Numbered from the stretch's first letter, positions 1 to 8,752 are shown. The stretch: DNA of 64,000 bases from Flavobacterium sp. LHD-80 (GCF_030929605.1 NZ_JAVFVS010000013.1:248001-312000); one strand, 5' to 3'. Numbers and translations are program-made. The notes: generated from the letters alone by a model not told the origin.

Positions 1-60
1 TCTGGAAAATGGAAAGAGCTTAAAGAATGGCAAGATATTCTAGACGGAGGAAAGGACTAA
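1..60 (+). CDS. 3' end of a gene paralogous to the HhH-like protein at 2701-3249 (partial)
   Basis: The first 60 bases read as 19 codons and a stop in frame 1, and the gene begins outside the window. The visible residues, GKWKELKEWQDILDGGKD, closely match the C-terminus of the protein at 2701-3249 (GKWQELKDWQENLLGGKE), so the two are paralogues. A hairpin terminator follows directly. Because the 2701 gene is preceded by an OmpA-family gene, a second OmpA/HhH pair may lie just outside the window; this is inference. The function of the family is not known to me. Confidence 0.75.
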   Translation, partial: SGKWKELKEWQDILDGGKD

Positions 61-73
61 TCTATAAACCTTT

Positions 74-102
74 AAAGAGCTGGCTAAAACCAGCTCTTTT
101 TT
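74..102 (+). terminator. Rho-independent terminator after the partial gene
   Basis: A perfect 10-bp stem (74-83 pairs with 90-99) with a 6-nt loop runs into a run of six T. It sits 13 nt after the stop codon of the partial gene. Confidence 0.85.
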
Positions 103-140
103 GTTCTATAAAAAACCAAAACATTGCAGTTCATCAAATA

Positions 141-1106
141 TTATTTCGAAACAATATAATCCACAATCATTTTAGCATGGATTCTTGAATTCTCAATAAA
201 CCATTTATGCGTCTGCATTCCGCCACAGACAACGCCAGCTAGAAATAACCCTTCAACATTTGTTTCCATTGTTTCAGGATTGTAAACTGGAATTTTCAAT
301 TCATCATCAGAAAGCTGGATGCCACTATTTTCAAGAAAAATTAAATCTGGTTTATAGCCTGTTAAAGCCAAAACAAAGTCATTTTCAATTGTAACTTTTC
401 CCCCGGGAGTTTCAATTTCAACTTCGTTTTCTCGAATTTCAGTAATATTCGATTCAAAATAGGCTTTAATACTTCCTTCCGCAATTCGGTTTTCGATATC
501 GGGTTTGACCCAATATTTCACTCTATTGTTGATCTCGTTTTTGCGAATTACCATTGTAACGTTCGCTCCTTTTCGCCAGCATTCCAGAGCAGCATCAACA
601 GATGAATTATTAGCGCCAACAACCAAAACATTTCGGAAAGCATATTCATGCGCTTCTTTATAATAATGACGAACTTTTAACAATTCCTCTCCTTTTACAT
701 TCATTGTAATCGGAATATCATAAAATCCAGTTGCAATCACAACATTTTTAGCTATATAAGTATTTTTATCACTTATAATTTCAAAATGATTTAAGCTCTT
801 TTTCTGAATTTTAGTAACTTTTTCAAAGAGATTAATGGAGAAATTAAAATATCGGTGAATATTTCTATAGTATTCTAACGCTTCTTGACGTCCTGGTTTT
901 GGTGCCAAACAATTAAACGGAATGTCACCAATTTCTAATCTTTCAGCCGTAGAAAAGAAAGTCATATATAAAGGATAATTGAAAATACTGTTTACAATTG
1001 CTCCTTTTTCAATAATTAAATAACGTAAGTTTTTCTTCTGAGCTTCAATTGCACAGGCAAGCCCTATTGGACCGCCACCAACAATGATCAAATCATAATC
1101 TGTCAT
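141..1106 (-). CDS. ypdA: YpdA-family bacillithiol disulfide reductase (putative)
   Basis: A 321-aa FAD-dependent pyridine nucleotide-disulfide oxidoreductase-like protein. The N-terminal FAD motif GGGPIG is at residues 10-15, an ATG motif near 125-127, and a second dinucleotide-binding motif GANNSS at 164-169 is expected to bind NADPH. The C-terminal segment FLAGVVCGG completes the FAD site. No CxxC redox pair is seen, which separates it from thioredoxin reductases and fits YpdA, which reduces oxidised bacillithiol in Firmicutes and is also found in Bacteroidetes. The substrate is inferred from family. It ends a minus-strand pair with the CYTH gene, whose stop lies 7 nt upstream of this start. 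Confidence 0.85.
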   Translation of the reverse strand: MTDYDLIIVGGGPIGLACAIEAQKKNLRYLIIEKGAIVNSIFNYPLYMTFFSTAERLEIGDIPFNCLAPKPGRQEALEYYRNIHRYFNFSINLFEKVTKIQKKSLNHFEIISDKNTYIAKNVVIATGFYDIPITMNVKGEELLKVRHYYKEAHEYAFRNVLVVGANNSSVDAALECWRKGANVTMVIRKNEINNRVKYWVKPDIENRIAEGSIKAYFESNITEIRENEVEIETPGGKVTIENDFVLALTGYKPDLIFLENSGIQLSDDELKIPVYNPETMETNVEGLFLAGVVCGGMQTHKWFIENSRIHAKMIVDYIVSK

Positions 1107-1113
1107 AAATCAT

Positions 1114-1587
1114 TTATTTTTCCCAGTCTTTAAATGGTTTTTTGCTCAAATAAGCATTATAATATCTTTCATCATTTGTAACTTCTTCACCAAGCCAATC
1201 TGGTCTTTCAAAAGTTTCTGTTTCAGATTTCAGTTCAATTTCAGCCATAATCAAACCGTCATTTTCGCCATAAAATTCATCAACTTCAAAAACATGATTT
1301 CCAGATTTAATTTCGAATCGAGTCTTCTCAATTTTTCCTTTTTCGCATAATTTCAGCAATTCCTGTGCTTCCTCAAGCGGAATCTCATTTTCCCATTCAA
1401 AACGCGACATACCGCCTTGATGCCCAATTCCTTTAATAGTCAAAAAACCTCTTGTTCCTTTAATTCGTACGCGAACTGTTCTTTCAGGAATAGAGCTTAA
1501 ATAGCCTTGAGCAATTTTATTTTGAGTAAAAGCCTGTTCTTTAAAATCATCCGATTTTACAAGAAACTTTCTTTCAATTTCAACCAT
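1114..1587 (-). CDS. CYTH domain protein (triphosphate-binding tunnel fold)
   Basis: A 157-aa single-domain protein that opens with the CYTH signature ExExK (E3, E5, K7), followed by the alternating charged strands of the family (RVRIKG, FLTIKG, FEVDEFYG, EIEL). CYTH proteins act on triphosphate-containing substrates with divalent metal, as inorganic triphosphatase, thiamine triphosphatase or class IV adenylate cyclase; bacterial stand-alone versions are often tripolyphosphatases. Which activity applies cannot be read from the sequence. It probably shares a transcript with the downstream ypdA. Confidence 0.85.
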   Translation of the reverse strand: MVEIERKFLVKSDDFKEQAFTQNKIAQGYLSSIPERTVRVRIKGTRGFLTIKGIGHQGGMSRFEWENEIPLEEAQELLKLCEKGKIEKTRFEIKSGNHVFEVDEFYGENDGLIMAEIELKSETETFERPDWLGEEVTNDERYYNAYLSKKPFKDWEK

Positions 1588-1741
1588 TTTGATACTTCAA
1601 TTAATTTTACTGCAAGTTACTCAATTTAATTCAGGTCGGGAAATGATTTTAATTACCAAAAGAATTCAAAATACTTACCTCTTAACTTTAAATCAAAACC
1701 AATTTAATTGATTATTAACACGTTACAAGGTTTTAATTCGC

Positions 1742-1749
1742 TAAATTTG
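1742..1749 (+). promoter_or_regulatory. -7 promoter element upstream of the OmpA-family gene
   Basis: TAAATTTG matches the Bacteroidetes -7 consensus TAnnTTTG, 23 nt before the start at 1773. No convincing -33 TTG is seen at normal spacing. Confidence 0.5.
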
Positions 1750-1772
1750 ATAGAATCTTAACTTGTGAACTT

Positions 1773-2684
1773 ATGTCTAAAAAAGCACTTTATCTCTTAG
1801 GCATTGCATTAACCATTATTTTAGGTACGTTTTTGTATGTGAAATTTTGTTGCAATTGCAGCACGGAAACACCAGCGGCTGATACAGAAAAAGTACCAAC
1901 AGTTCTGGCCAAGGACAACAATTTTGTTCCTTTTGTTCTTAATGGATCAGGAATTAATTTCCGAACCAATGACAACCTCAAATTCTTAAAAAACAGTGCT
2001 ACATTGATTGTGCCAGTAAGTGATTCTGTTACAATTGGAATTGAAAATTTAAAAACATTTTTAGTTTCTAATCCTAAGCAAAAAGTGACTATAACAGGTT
2101 ACGCTACTTCTGATGAAACCAATACTACTAAGTTTGAAAATCTTGGTTTAGCGAGGGCAAATGACGTAAAAAACTACTTTGTTTCTAAAGGTTTAACGGC
2201 TTCTCAATTTGATACTAAAGGCGAAATTATAGACAGTTGGAAAACTAATGCAGATACGCTTTTAGGTCCTGCTGAATATAAATTTGAGGCTATTGATACT
2301 ACTGCAACAGCTTCTGACGAATGGACAGTCCTGAGAGACAAAATAAATGCTGATCCATTAATTCTTCATTTTAATACCAATAAATCAAGCGATAATCTTA
2401 CTGCAGTTGAAAAACAAAAAGTAGCTGATATTGCCAAATATATGGATCATGTAAAAGATGCTTCTGTTTTAATTGTTGGACATACAGATGATGTTGGAAA
2501 TCGTGATGCGAATGTTGTTTTAGGTCAAAAACGTGCAGAATTTTCTAAAAATTATTTAGCTAAAAACGGTATTGATGCCTCTCGAATCACAACCGAATCA
2601 AAAGGTCCAGATGAACCAGTGGGTGAAAACACAACCACTGAGGGAAAAGCGAACAACAGAAGAACTGTCATTACAATCAAATAA
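1773..2684 (+). CDS. OmpA-family protein with two OmpA-like regions
   Basis: A 303-aa envelope protein. Residues 5-23 form an N-terminal membrane or signal segment, followed by a Cys cluster (C26, C27, C29). A degenerate OmpA-like region spans about 70-165, and a canonical C-terminal OmpA domain starts near 190, with the peptidoglycan-binding pattern GHTDDVG...N at 236-247 and a terminal NRR. OmpA domains bind peptidoglycan and tie the envelope together. The Cys cluster is not a clean lipobox, so membrane anchoring by the N-terminal helix is more likely than lipidation. It has its own -7 element and lies 16 nt upstream of the HhH-like gene, so the two are probably co-transcribed. Confidence 0.85.
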   Translation: MSKKALYLLGIALTIILGTFLYVKFCCNCSTETPAADTEKVPTVLAKDNNFVPFVLNGSGINFRTNDNLKFLKNSATLIVPVSDSVTIGIENLKTFLVSNPKQKVTITGYATSDETNTTKFENLGLARANDVKNYFVSKGLTASQFDTKGEIIDSWKTNADTLLGPAEYKFEAIDTTATASDEWTVLRDKINADPLILHFNTNKSSDNLTAVEKQKVADIAKYMDHVKDASVLIVGHTDDVGNRDANVVLGQKRAEFSKNYLAKNGIDASRITTESKGPDEPVGENTTTEGKANNRRTVITIK

Positions 2685-2700
2685 TTAAAAACATATAATC

Positions 2701-3249
2701 ATGAATATACCTTGTATCTTAATACCGGCATTAGTGGGGTTAATCTGTGGAATTTTAGGTTACTTACTAGGAAAAATGAATTCAAAAACCGACAATTCGC
2801 TTGCAATATCACTTCAGGAAGATTTAGATGCCTGCAAAGCAAACACCAAAAATTTAAATGCAAAAATAGCGCAACTAGAAGCTGATTTGGTAGCAAAAGC
2901 AAAAATCACTGCAACACCACAGTCATTTGCTGCAGCAGCTCCGCTTATTGTATTTGATAGCGCATTAGCAGCAACTGTTTTTGGCAAAAAAATAAAAGAA
3001 AACGATTTGAAAATTGTGGAAGGAATCGGGCCAAAAATCGAAGCCTTGTATCATAGTGCGGGAATTACAACTTGGCACGAATTGTCTCAAACATCAACTG
3101 AAAAATCGCAATCAATTCTAGATGCCGGTGGCGAAAATTATGCAATCCATAATCCGAGTACTTGGGCGAAACAAGCTTTATTAGCCTACCAAGGAAAATG
3201 GCAGGAATTAAAAGACTGGCAAGAAAATTTGCTTGGAGGGAAAGAGTGA
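2701..3249 (+). CDS. Membrane-anchored protein with coiled coil and HhH-like domain
   Basis: A 182-aa protein. Residues 4-24 are a Gly/Leu-rich transmembrane helix, residues about 38-66 look like a short coiled coil, and residues about 98-182 form a globular domain beginning IVEGIGPKIE (105-114). That motif is a helix-hairpin-helix-type turn of the kind in small DUF4332-like domains. The domain usually suggests nucleic acid or protein binding, but a membrane-anchored version next to an OmpA gene points to an envelope role; this is inference. A paralogue ends at position 60. Confidence 0.75.
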   Translation: MNIPCILIPALVGLICGILGYLLGKMNSKTDNSLAISLQEDLDACKANTKNLNAKIAQLEADLVAKAKITATPQSFAAAAPLIVFDSALAATVFGKKIKENDLKIVEGIGPKIEALYHSAGITTWHELSQTSTEKSQSILDAGGENYAIHNPSTWAKQALLAYQGKWQELKDWQENLLGGKE

Positions 3250-3333
3250 AAAAGAGGTTCTGAGATTCTAAGTTGCTAAGGTTCTAAGATTTTCTAATCT
3301 TTGCCTTTGCAACTTTGAGTCTTTGTTACTTTG
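3247..3333. repeat. Simple GTTCTAAG/GCTAAGG-type intergenic repeat
   Basis: Short imperfect repeats of the words TTCTAAG, GCTAAGG and CTTTG fill the gap between the convergent genes at 2701 and 3326. The same words recur at 27470-27516 and 43061-43184. They probably act as a bidirectional terminator and spread as simple repeats. Confidence 0.5.
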
Positions 3334-4372
3334 TACCTTCAAAAAAAGAATCCCATTTTTTTGAACTATTATACCATAATTGTCCTTGAGAAACTTCAAG
3401 TGGACAATCCAAATTATTGGTGTAAAGTGCTCCCGTGCCTAAGCCTTGGGGCATTTTTGAGTTTTGGATGAAAGTCCATTGTGAAATGGCATTCAATCCA
3501 ATATTGCTTTCTAAAGCGGATGTAATCCACCAGCCAATTCCGTATTTATCTGCCAAATCAATCCATTCTTTTGTTCCTCTAAAACCACCAATGAAACTCG
3601 GTTTCAAAATAATATATTGTGGTTTGATTTCCTGAAGCAATTTTTCTTTTTCTTCGAATGAAAATACCCCTATCAATTCTTCGTCTAATGCAATTGGAAA
3701 TGGAGTTGCTTTACATAGATCTGACATAGCTTGAATATTTCCTTTTTTAATAGGTTGTTCAATACTATGAAGCTGAAATTGATTCAATTGATTGAGTTTA
3801 TCTAAAGCTTCATTTACGGCAAAAGCTCCGTTAGCATCAACACGAATTTCGATTTGTTCTGGTGAGAAATGACTTCTTATAAAATGCAGTAATTCTAATT
3901 CTTTTTCAAAATCGATGGCTCCAATTTTTAGTTTAATGCAAGTAAATCCATCAGTTAATTTTTCTTCGATTTGCTCTTTCATAAAAGAAGCTTCGCCCAT
4001 CCAGACAAGGCCGTTTATGTTTATTGATTTTGAACTATTGGTAAAATCAGAAGGAAATAATAGATATGGATTTTTACTTTTTAAAGATAAAAAAGCCATT
4101 TCAACGCCAAATTGAATAGATGGAAATTCAAGCAAATTTTCCCAAAGTTCTTTTTCTCCTAAATGAATATTTTGGCAAGTCCATTTAAGTTTTTCTTCAT
4201 AATCTTCACGATCATCAGCACTTAAACCACGAAGAATACCGCACTCGCCTATTCCTTTTTTACCATTTTCCTCTAAAATGATAAACCAAGTTTCTTTTTC
4301 AGTCATTACGCCACGTGAGGTTCCAGACGGACGCTTGAATTCGAGCATGTATTTTTGGTAAGAAGCCTTCAC
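3326..4372 (-). CDS. menC: o-Succinylbenzoate synthase
   Basis: A 348-aa enolase-superfamily enzyme that dehydrates SHCHC to o-succinylbenzoate in menaquinone biosynthesis, in the cytosol. The catalytic set is visible: the KxK pair K147/K149 (CIKLKIG), metal ligands D179 (VDANG), E205 (SIEQP) and D230 (IALDEE), and the second base K257 (ILKPS). Length is normal for MenC. Clustering with menA, menB and menD on the same strand supports MenC over a dipeptide epimerase or muconate cycloisomerase. Confidence 0.93.
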   Translation of the reverse strand: MKASYQKYMLEFKRPSGTSRGVMTEKETWFIILEENGKKGIGECGILRGLSADDREDYEEKLKWTCQNIHLGEKELWENLLEFPSIQFGVEMAFLSLKSKNPYLLFPSDFTNSSKSININGLVWMGEASFMKEQIEEKLTDGFTCIKLKIGAIDFEKELELLHFIRSHFSPEQIEIRVDANGAFAVNEALDKLNQLNQFQLHSIEQPIKKGNIQAMSDLCKATPFPIALDEELIGVFSFEEKEKLLQEIKPQYIILKPSFIGGFRGTKEWIDLADKYGIGWWITSALESNIGLNAISQWTFIQNSKMPQGLGTGALYTNNLDCPLEVSQGQLWYNSSKKWDSFFEGTK

Positions 4373-4528
4373 AGTTGTTTGTGTTTTTTTTAAACCATAT
4401 AAGTCATATAAGAAAATTTAAGTTTAGTGCCTAAATTACGTTTAACAGATATTTTTAGATCATAAAAGCAAAGATGATTTCTCTTCTATTTAAATGAACT
4501 TATATAACTTATATGGTGAAGAAATTTT

Positions 4529-5731
4529 TTAATTATACAGTTTTAAAACTTTTTCAAAATCTTTTGACGGAAGACCTGCTTTTTGGAAAATGGTAAAATC
4601 AGATTTTGTTTTGTCTTTCCAGCTGATACTGTCCGTTACATTTTGATCTTGATATTTTTTGTAAATCGTTTTTGCATCACCATAATTATTGCTGACTAAA
4701 TACAAGTGGGCCAAATTTAGTTTTACTAATAATTCAGTATTATCAAGTTTTTCGCCTTCTTGCAAAAACTTTAAAGCTTTCTCATATTGCTTTGTCAAAA
4801 TATAGCAATAACCAATTGAACTGTAATCTAATGCTATTGCTTTTCCTTCACTAATTATAGTATTTAATTTCGGAATTGCTTCATTATACTTTTGCTGTTT
4901 AATCAAAACTGAAGCTTGATTTCTTAAGTCACTAAAAACATTTTTAGAAATATCAGCGTCTTTATAACAAGCATTCCCAAAATCTTTATAGACTTTGTTT
5001 TTTTCAATTGGCAAAAGTTTTTGAAATTCAGTGTAACGATACTGCTTTATGATTTTATCTAAAATACAAACACAAAAATCATCAGAATTGGCCATCTTTT
5101 GAGCCATAGTCGATGTTTTGCAAAGACTAATAATTTCATTTTTATTGTCTTGATTCCAGCCACGATTTAGTTTTGTGTCCACCCAAGGCACAACTTCTAA
5201 AACTACTTTTTGATTTAAAAGCCAGTTTTTACTGTGAAAACCAAACCAAATTGTACTCACATTTTGTCCTAAACATGTAGATTTATCAAGCGAGAGTCTT
5301 TTAGCATCTTTACTTAAAGGTTCTTCTTGCGCATAACAAGCCTTGTCTGTTTTTCCGTCTTCAATATACTTTTTTGCATTATCTGCCGAAGTAAACAACG
5401 CATAAGTACAAGTATCGTCACCAGAAATTTTAGACATTAAAAATACCGCTCCAGCCGAACCCTGACTAACCCCAGTTGGATCTGGAATTGATTTTAATAC
5501 TGAAACTAGGCTGTTTGCCATTTGCTGATTTTCATCAAGAAGCGTAATTCGGTACACGATTTCAGTTGTTCCAACGGGAAGATCTTCCGTTTTTATTGTG
5601 ATTCGGTCACGGGCAGAAACAATAATTTCTTTTGTTGTTGCACGTTCTTTGTCCCAATAACCGTCTTTTTGAGCAAAAGAATTAAAAGAAATTGTAAGTA
5701 AAAGAAATAGGGCTAATCTTTTTAATTTCAT
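4529..5731 (-). CDS. Exported TPR protein, function unknown
   Basis: I place the start at 5731, giving 400 aa, because this begins with a clear signal peptide (MKLKRLALFLLLTISFNSFAQ). An upstream in-frame ATG at 5788 would add 19 residues encoded inside an inverted repeat. The N-terminal half (about 25-260) is a Cys-containing domain I do not recognise. The C-terminal part contains TPR-like helical pairs (YNEAIPKL, YEKALKFLQEGEKL, YGDAKTIYKKY). TPRs suggest a scaffold in the periplasm. It sits between menC and the MBL-fold gene but has no obvious link to menaquinone synthesis. Confidence 0.75.
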   Translation of the reverse strand: MKLKRLALFLLLTISFNSFAQKDGYWDKERATTKEIIVSARDRITIKTEDLPVGTTEIVYRITLLDENQQMANSLVSVLKSIPDPTGVSQGSAGAVFLMSKISGDDTCTYALFTSADNAKKYIEDGKTDKACYAQEEPLSKDAKRLSLDKSTCLGQNVSTIWFGFHSKNWLLNQKVVLEVVPWVDTKLNRGWNQDNKNEIISLCKTSTMAQKMANSDDFCVCILDKIIKQYRYTEFQKLLPIEKNKVYKDFGNACYKDADISKNVFSDLRNQASVLIKQQKYNEAIPKLNTIISEGKAIALDYSSIGYCYILTKQYEKALKFLQEGEKLDNTELLVKLNLAHLYLVSNNYGDAKTIYKKYQDQNVTDSISWKDKTKSDFTIFQKAGLPSKDFEKVLKLYN

Positions 5732-5760
5732 ATTGATAGATGATTTTTCATATTCAATTT

Positions 5761-5864
5761 TGTCATTTTGACCAAAGGGAGAAATCACAAAAACAACTCT
5801 GTATGCATTATCGCTAATCTTTGTAGAGTTTCTAGTGTGATTTCTCCCTTTGGTCGAAATGACA
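5761..5864. repeat. Inverted-repeat element (28-bp arms), REP-like
   Basis: Two 28-bp arms (5761-5788 and 5837-5864) are reverse complements with one mismatch, separated by a 48-nt AT-rich spacer. The arms start with TGTCATTTTGACC and its complement. It lies between the signal-peptide gene and the MBL-fold gene. Similar TGTCA-bounded palindromes occur at 15746-15819 and 43988-44070, so this looks like a dispersed non-coding element. Confidence 0.8.
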
Positions 5865-5900
5865 TATATTATGCCAAAATTGTTAATTTGTTAAAAAAAA

Positions 5901-6578
5901 CTACAATTCAATAGATTCTCCAATTTCTAAAAGCATCAAGTCTTTTCCTTTATCAAAAAACTTTTTGATTGCTTCTTCGTGATTGATTTCGATATACCCG
6001 AAAGTATCAAAATGATACCCTAGAATCTTGTCGCATTCTACAAAATCTGACGCAATAATTGCATCTTCAACATCCATCGTAAAATTATTTCCGATTGGAA
6101 GAATAGCTAAATCTAGCTTTGTTCTTAACGGAATCAACTTCATGTCGTAAGTCAATGCAGTATCACCAGCGATGTAAATATTTTTATGCTCGCTTTCGAT
6201 TACAAAACCTCCTGGATTTCCTCCATTAGTGCCATCAGGAAAAGTACTTGAATGAATCGCATTTACATATTTGACTTTTCCAAAATCAAATTTCCAGCTT
6301 CCGCCGTGATTCATTGGATGCGAATTAAAACCTAATTTTGCATAATAACTTGCTATTTCTGCATTTGAAACAATAACAGCATTTGTCAGTTTTGCAAGAG
6401 CTTGAACATCCAGTACGTGATCAGCATGTGCGTGCGTCAGTAAAATATAATCTGCTTTTAAATCTCTCAAATCGATTGAAGCAGCGGCTGGATTTCCTGT
6501 AATAAATGGGTCAACAATAATATGTTTTCCTCCAACTTCGATTCCTAAAGATGCATGTCCGTAAAATGTAATTTTCAT
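5901..6578 (-). CDS. UPF0173-family metallo-beta-lactamase-fold hydrolase
   Basis: A 225-aa protein whose length and start are typical of UPF0173 metal-dependent hydrolases. The binuclear metal motif HxHxDH is at residues 49-54 (THAHADHVLDV), with a further acidic ligand in IAGDTAL near residue 139 and a late His in GYHFDTF near 189. The chemistry of the fold is hydrolysis of esters, thioesters or phosphoesters; the substrate is unknown. It lies 28 nt downstream of menA on the same strand and probably shares its transcript, which makes a thioesterase role in menaquinone synthesis conceivable. Confidence 0.85.
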   Translation of the reverse strand: MKITFYGHASLGIEVGGKHIIVDPFITGNPAAASIDLRDLKADYILLTHAHADHVLDVQALAKLTNAVIVSNAEIASYYAKLGFNSHPMNHGGSWKFDFGKVKYVNAIHSSTFPDGTNGGNPGGFVIESEHKNIYIAGDTALTYDMKLIPLRTKLDLAILPIGNNFTMDVEDAIIASDFVECDKILGYHFDTFGYIEINHEEAIKKFFDKGKDLMLLEIGESIEL

Positions 6579-6606
6579 GATTTTATTTTTTTAAGTTGAA
6601 CTTATT

Positions 6607-7569
6607 TTATCTTCCACCTAGAAAAAGATTAACAATAATGTCTGAAATTAATGAAATCATACAAACCGTTAATAATATTGAAAGCAAAAATGTGCTTAAG
6701 GCTACTTTTTTTAATTCTGGATCTAAAAGCTTTGGATTTTGATTTTTAGCGACAGTAATTAAATGTTTAGTTAAAGGAATGTAAGCCAATAAAAATAGAT
6801 ATTGATCAAAATTGTAATCACTTAAAATGGCAAAAACAACCACTAAAATCATAGCCGTAATGATAAGCGTAAAATGATAAATTTTAGCATTTGCTCCACC
6901 AATCTGCACTACAATTGTATTTTTTCCCGATTTTCGATCCGATTCTTCATCGCGCATATTATTCAGATTCAAAACACCAACGCTCAATAATCCAATTGAA
7001 ATTGCAGGAAGAATTAAAAGCGGATCAACTTCTTTTGAATACAAAAAATTGACTCCCAGCGTACTTACCAATCCGAAGAATACAAAAACGAAAACATCGC
7101 CAAATCCTTTATAACCGTAAGCTGAATTTCCTACTGTATAACGAATTGCAGAAACAATAGCTGCGATTCCCAACAATAAAAAGAAAATAGAATATGCAAA
7201 ATTATCTTTTCCAAAAGCAAAATAAATCAATATCACAGCCGACAATAAAGTTAACAGCGAAGTAATTATAATCGCTTTTTTCATGGCTTGAGGTGTAATT
7301 TTCCCGCTCTGAATAGCGCGCTGTGGCCCTACTCTATCAGCATTATCGGTACCTTTTACTCCGTCACCATAATCATTAGCAAAATTGGACAAAACCTGCA
7401 ATCCCAGTGTTGTTAAAAGTGCAAAACCAAAAATTTTCCAGCTAAATACTTCTGTTGGCGTATTAATAGTTTCTGTTGGATTTGACAAAGCATAAATACT
7501 TCCAACAATAATTCCAGAAACTGATAAAGGCAATGTGCGCAGTCTCGCGGCTTCAATCCAATGTTTCAT
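6607..7569 (-). CDS. menA: 1,4-Dihydroxy-2-naphthoate polyprenyltransferase
   Basis: A 320-aa UbiA-family integral membrane prenyltransferase that joins a polyprenyl chain to DHNA with loss of CO2, giving demethylmenaquinone. Both Asp-rich prenyl diphosphate and Mg sites are present: NDYGDGVKGTDN near residue 66 and NMRDEESDRKSGKNT near 205. About eight to nine hydrophobic helices follow the UbiA pattern. It lies about 95 nt downstream of menB, separated by a repeat hairpin, and just upstream of the MBL-fold gene. Confidence 0.95.
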   Translation of the reverse strand: MKHWIEAARLRTLPLSVSGIIVGSIYALSNPTETINTPTEVFSWKIFGFALLTTLGLQVLSNFANDYGDGVKGTDNADRVGPQRAIQSGKITPQAMKKAIIITSLLTLLSAVILIYFAFGKDNFAYSIFFLLLGIAAIVSAIRYTVGNSAYGYKGFGDVFVFVFFGLVSTLGVNFLYSKEVDPLLILPAISIGLLSVGVLNLNNMRDEESDRKSGKNTIVVQIGGANAKIYHFTLIITAMILVVVFAILSDYNFDQYLFLLAYIPLTKHLITVAKNQNPKLLDPELKKVALSTFLLSILLTVCMISLISDIIVNLFLGGR

Positions 7570-7597
7570 TATTTATTTTGTTTATTTTTAGTTTAAA

Positions 7598-7648
7598 GTT
7601 TGAGGTTTCACGCTTCAGGTTCGTAACTTGAAACCTGAAACTTGAAAC
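7598..7648. repeat. TTTCAGGTTT/AAACCTGAAAC hairpin repeat between menB and menA
   Basis: The words GAGGTTTCACGCTTCAGGTT and AACTTGAAACCTGAAACTTG form an imperfect hairpin. The same TTTCAAGTTTCAGGTTTC words recur at about 41272-41297, 43938-43976 and 55535-55550. This looks like a simple dispersed intergenic repeat. It could weaken read-through from menB to menA. Confidence 0.5.
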
Positions 7649-7663
7649 TATTTTATAACTCCT

Positions 7664-8497
7664 TTATGGCAACCATTTGTTTTCGCCAAAGTTTGGTTTT
7701 CTTTTTTCCAAGAAAGCATTTCTTCCCTCTTTTGCCTCTTCGGTCATGTAGGCCAAACGTGTAGCTTCTCCAGCAAAAACTTGTTGTCCAACCATTCCGT
7801 CGTCTGTCAAGTTCATTGCAAATTTCAGCATTTTAATAGAAGTTGGTGATTTTTGAAGAATTTCCTGTGCCCATTCATAAGCAGTCGCTTCTAGTTCGTC
7901 ATGCGGAATTACAGCATTTACCATTCCCATATCCATCGCTTCCTGAGCAGAATAATTTCGGCCTAAAAAGAAAATTTCGCGTGCTTTTTTCTGCCCAACC
8001 ATTTTAGCCAAATAAGCAGATCCGTAACCACCGTCAAAACTTGTTACATCAGCATCAGTTTGTTTAAAAATAGCGTGCTCTTTACTTGCCAGCGTCATAT
8101 CGCAAACTACGTGCAAACTATGGCCACCACCAACAGCCCATCCCGGAACTACTGCAATAACTACTTTTGGCATAAAACGAATTAAACGCTGTACTTCAAG
8201 AATATTTAATCTATGCTGTCCATCTTCACCCACATAACCTTGATGTCCGCGTGCATTTTGATCACCACCGCTGCAAAAAGAATACACGCCGTCTTTTGTT
8301 GACGGGCCTTCAGCAGAAAGCAAAACTACTCCAATTGAAGTGTCTTCTTGCGCGTCGTAAAACGCCTGGTATAATTCTGAAGTTGTTTTTGGACGAAAAG
8401 CATTTCTAACATTTGGCCTGTTAAAAGCAATTCTAGCAACTCCGTTACATTTTTTATAAGTTATATCTTCAAATTCTCTGGCGGTAATCCAATCCAT
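7664..8497 (-). CDS. menB: 1,4-Dihydroxy-2-naphthoyl-CoA synthase
   Basis: A 277-aa crotonase-fold enzyme that cyclises o-succinylbenzoyl-CoA to DHNA-CoA. The oxyanion-hole segments are seen as FCSGGDQNARG near residue 85 and GWAVGGGHSLH near 130, and the MenB-specific stretch QTDADVTSFDGGYGSAYLA near 157 is intact. The C-terminus FGENKWLP is the usual MenB ending. The protein is cytosolic. The 840-bp AT-rich gap upstream probably holds its promoter, although no clean TAnnTTTG is seen close to the start. Confidence 0.96.
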   Translation of the reverse strand: MDWITAREFEDITYKKCNGVARIAFNRPNVRNAFRPKTTSELYQAFYDAQEDTSIGVVLLSAEGPSTKDGVYSFCSGGDQNARGHQGYVGEDGQHRLNILEVQRLIRFMPKVVIAVVPGWAVGGGHSLHVVCDMTLASKEHAIFKQTDADVTSFDGGYGSAYLAKMVGQKKAREIFFLGRNYSAQEAMDMGMVNAVIPHDELEATAYEWAQEILQKSPTSIKMLKFAMNLTDDGMVGQQVFAGEATRLAYMTEEAKEGRNAFLEKRKPNFGENKWLP

Positions 8498-8752
8498 TTT
8501 ATATACGTTTATTTTAAAAAATTATAGTGTAAAAATAAACCATTTTTACATTTTTACCTACTCTATTTGATTTAAGTCTTAACTCAAAAAAGCTTCAAAT
8601 GTTAACAATTAGTATTTACTTACAAAAAATAACACTTTTTAACATTAGTTTTAAAAAATAATAATTAATTTTACACCCTAGAAATCAACGAGATACAATT
8701 TATTTTGTTGATATAAGATTGATTTTCTTTCACTGATTTATTAACCTAAAAA

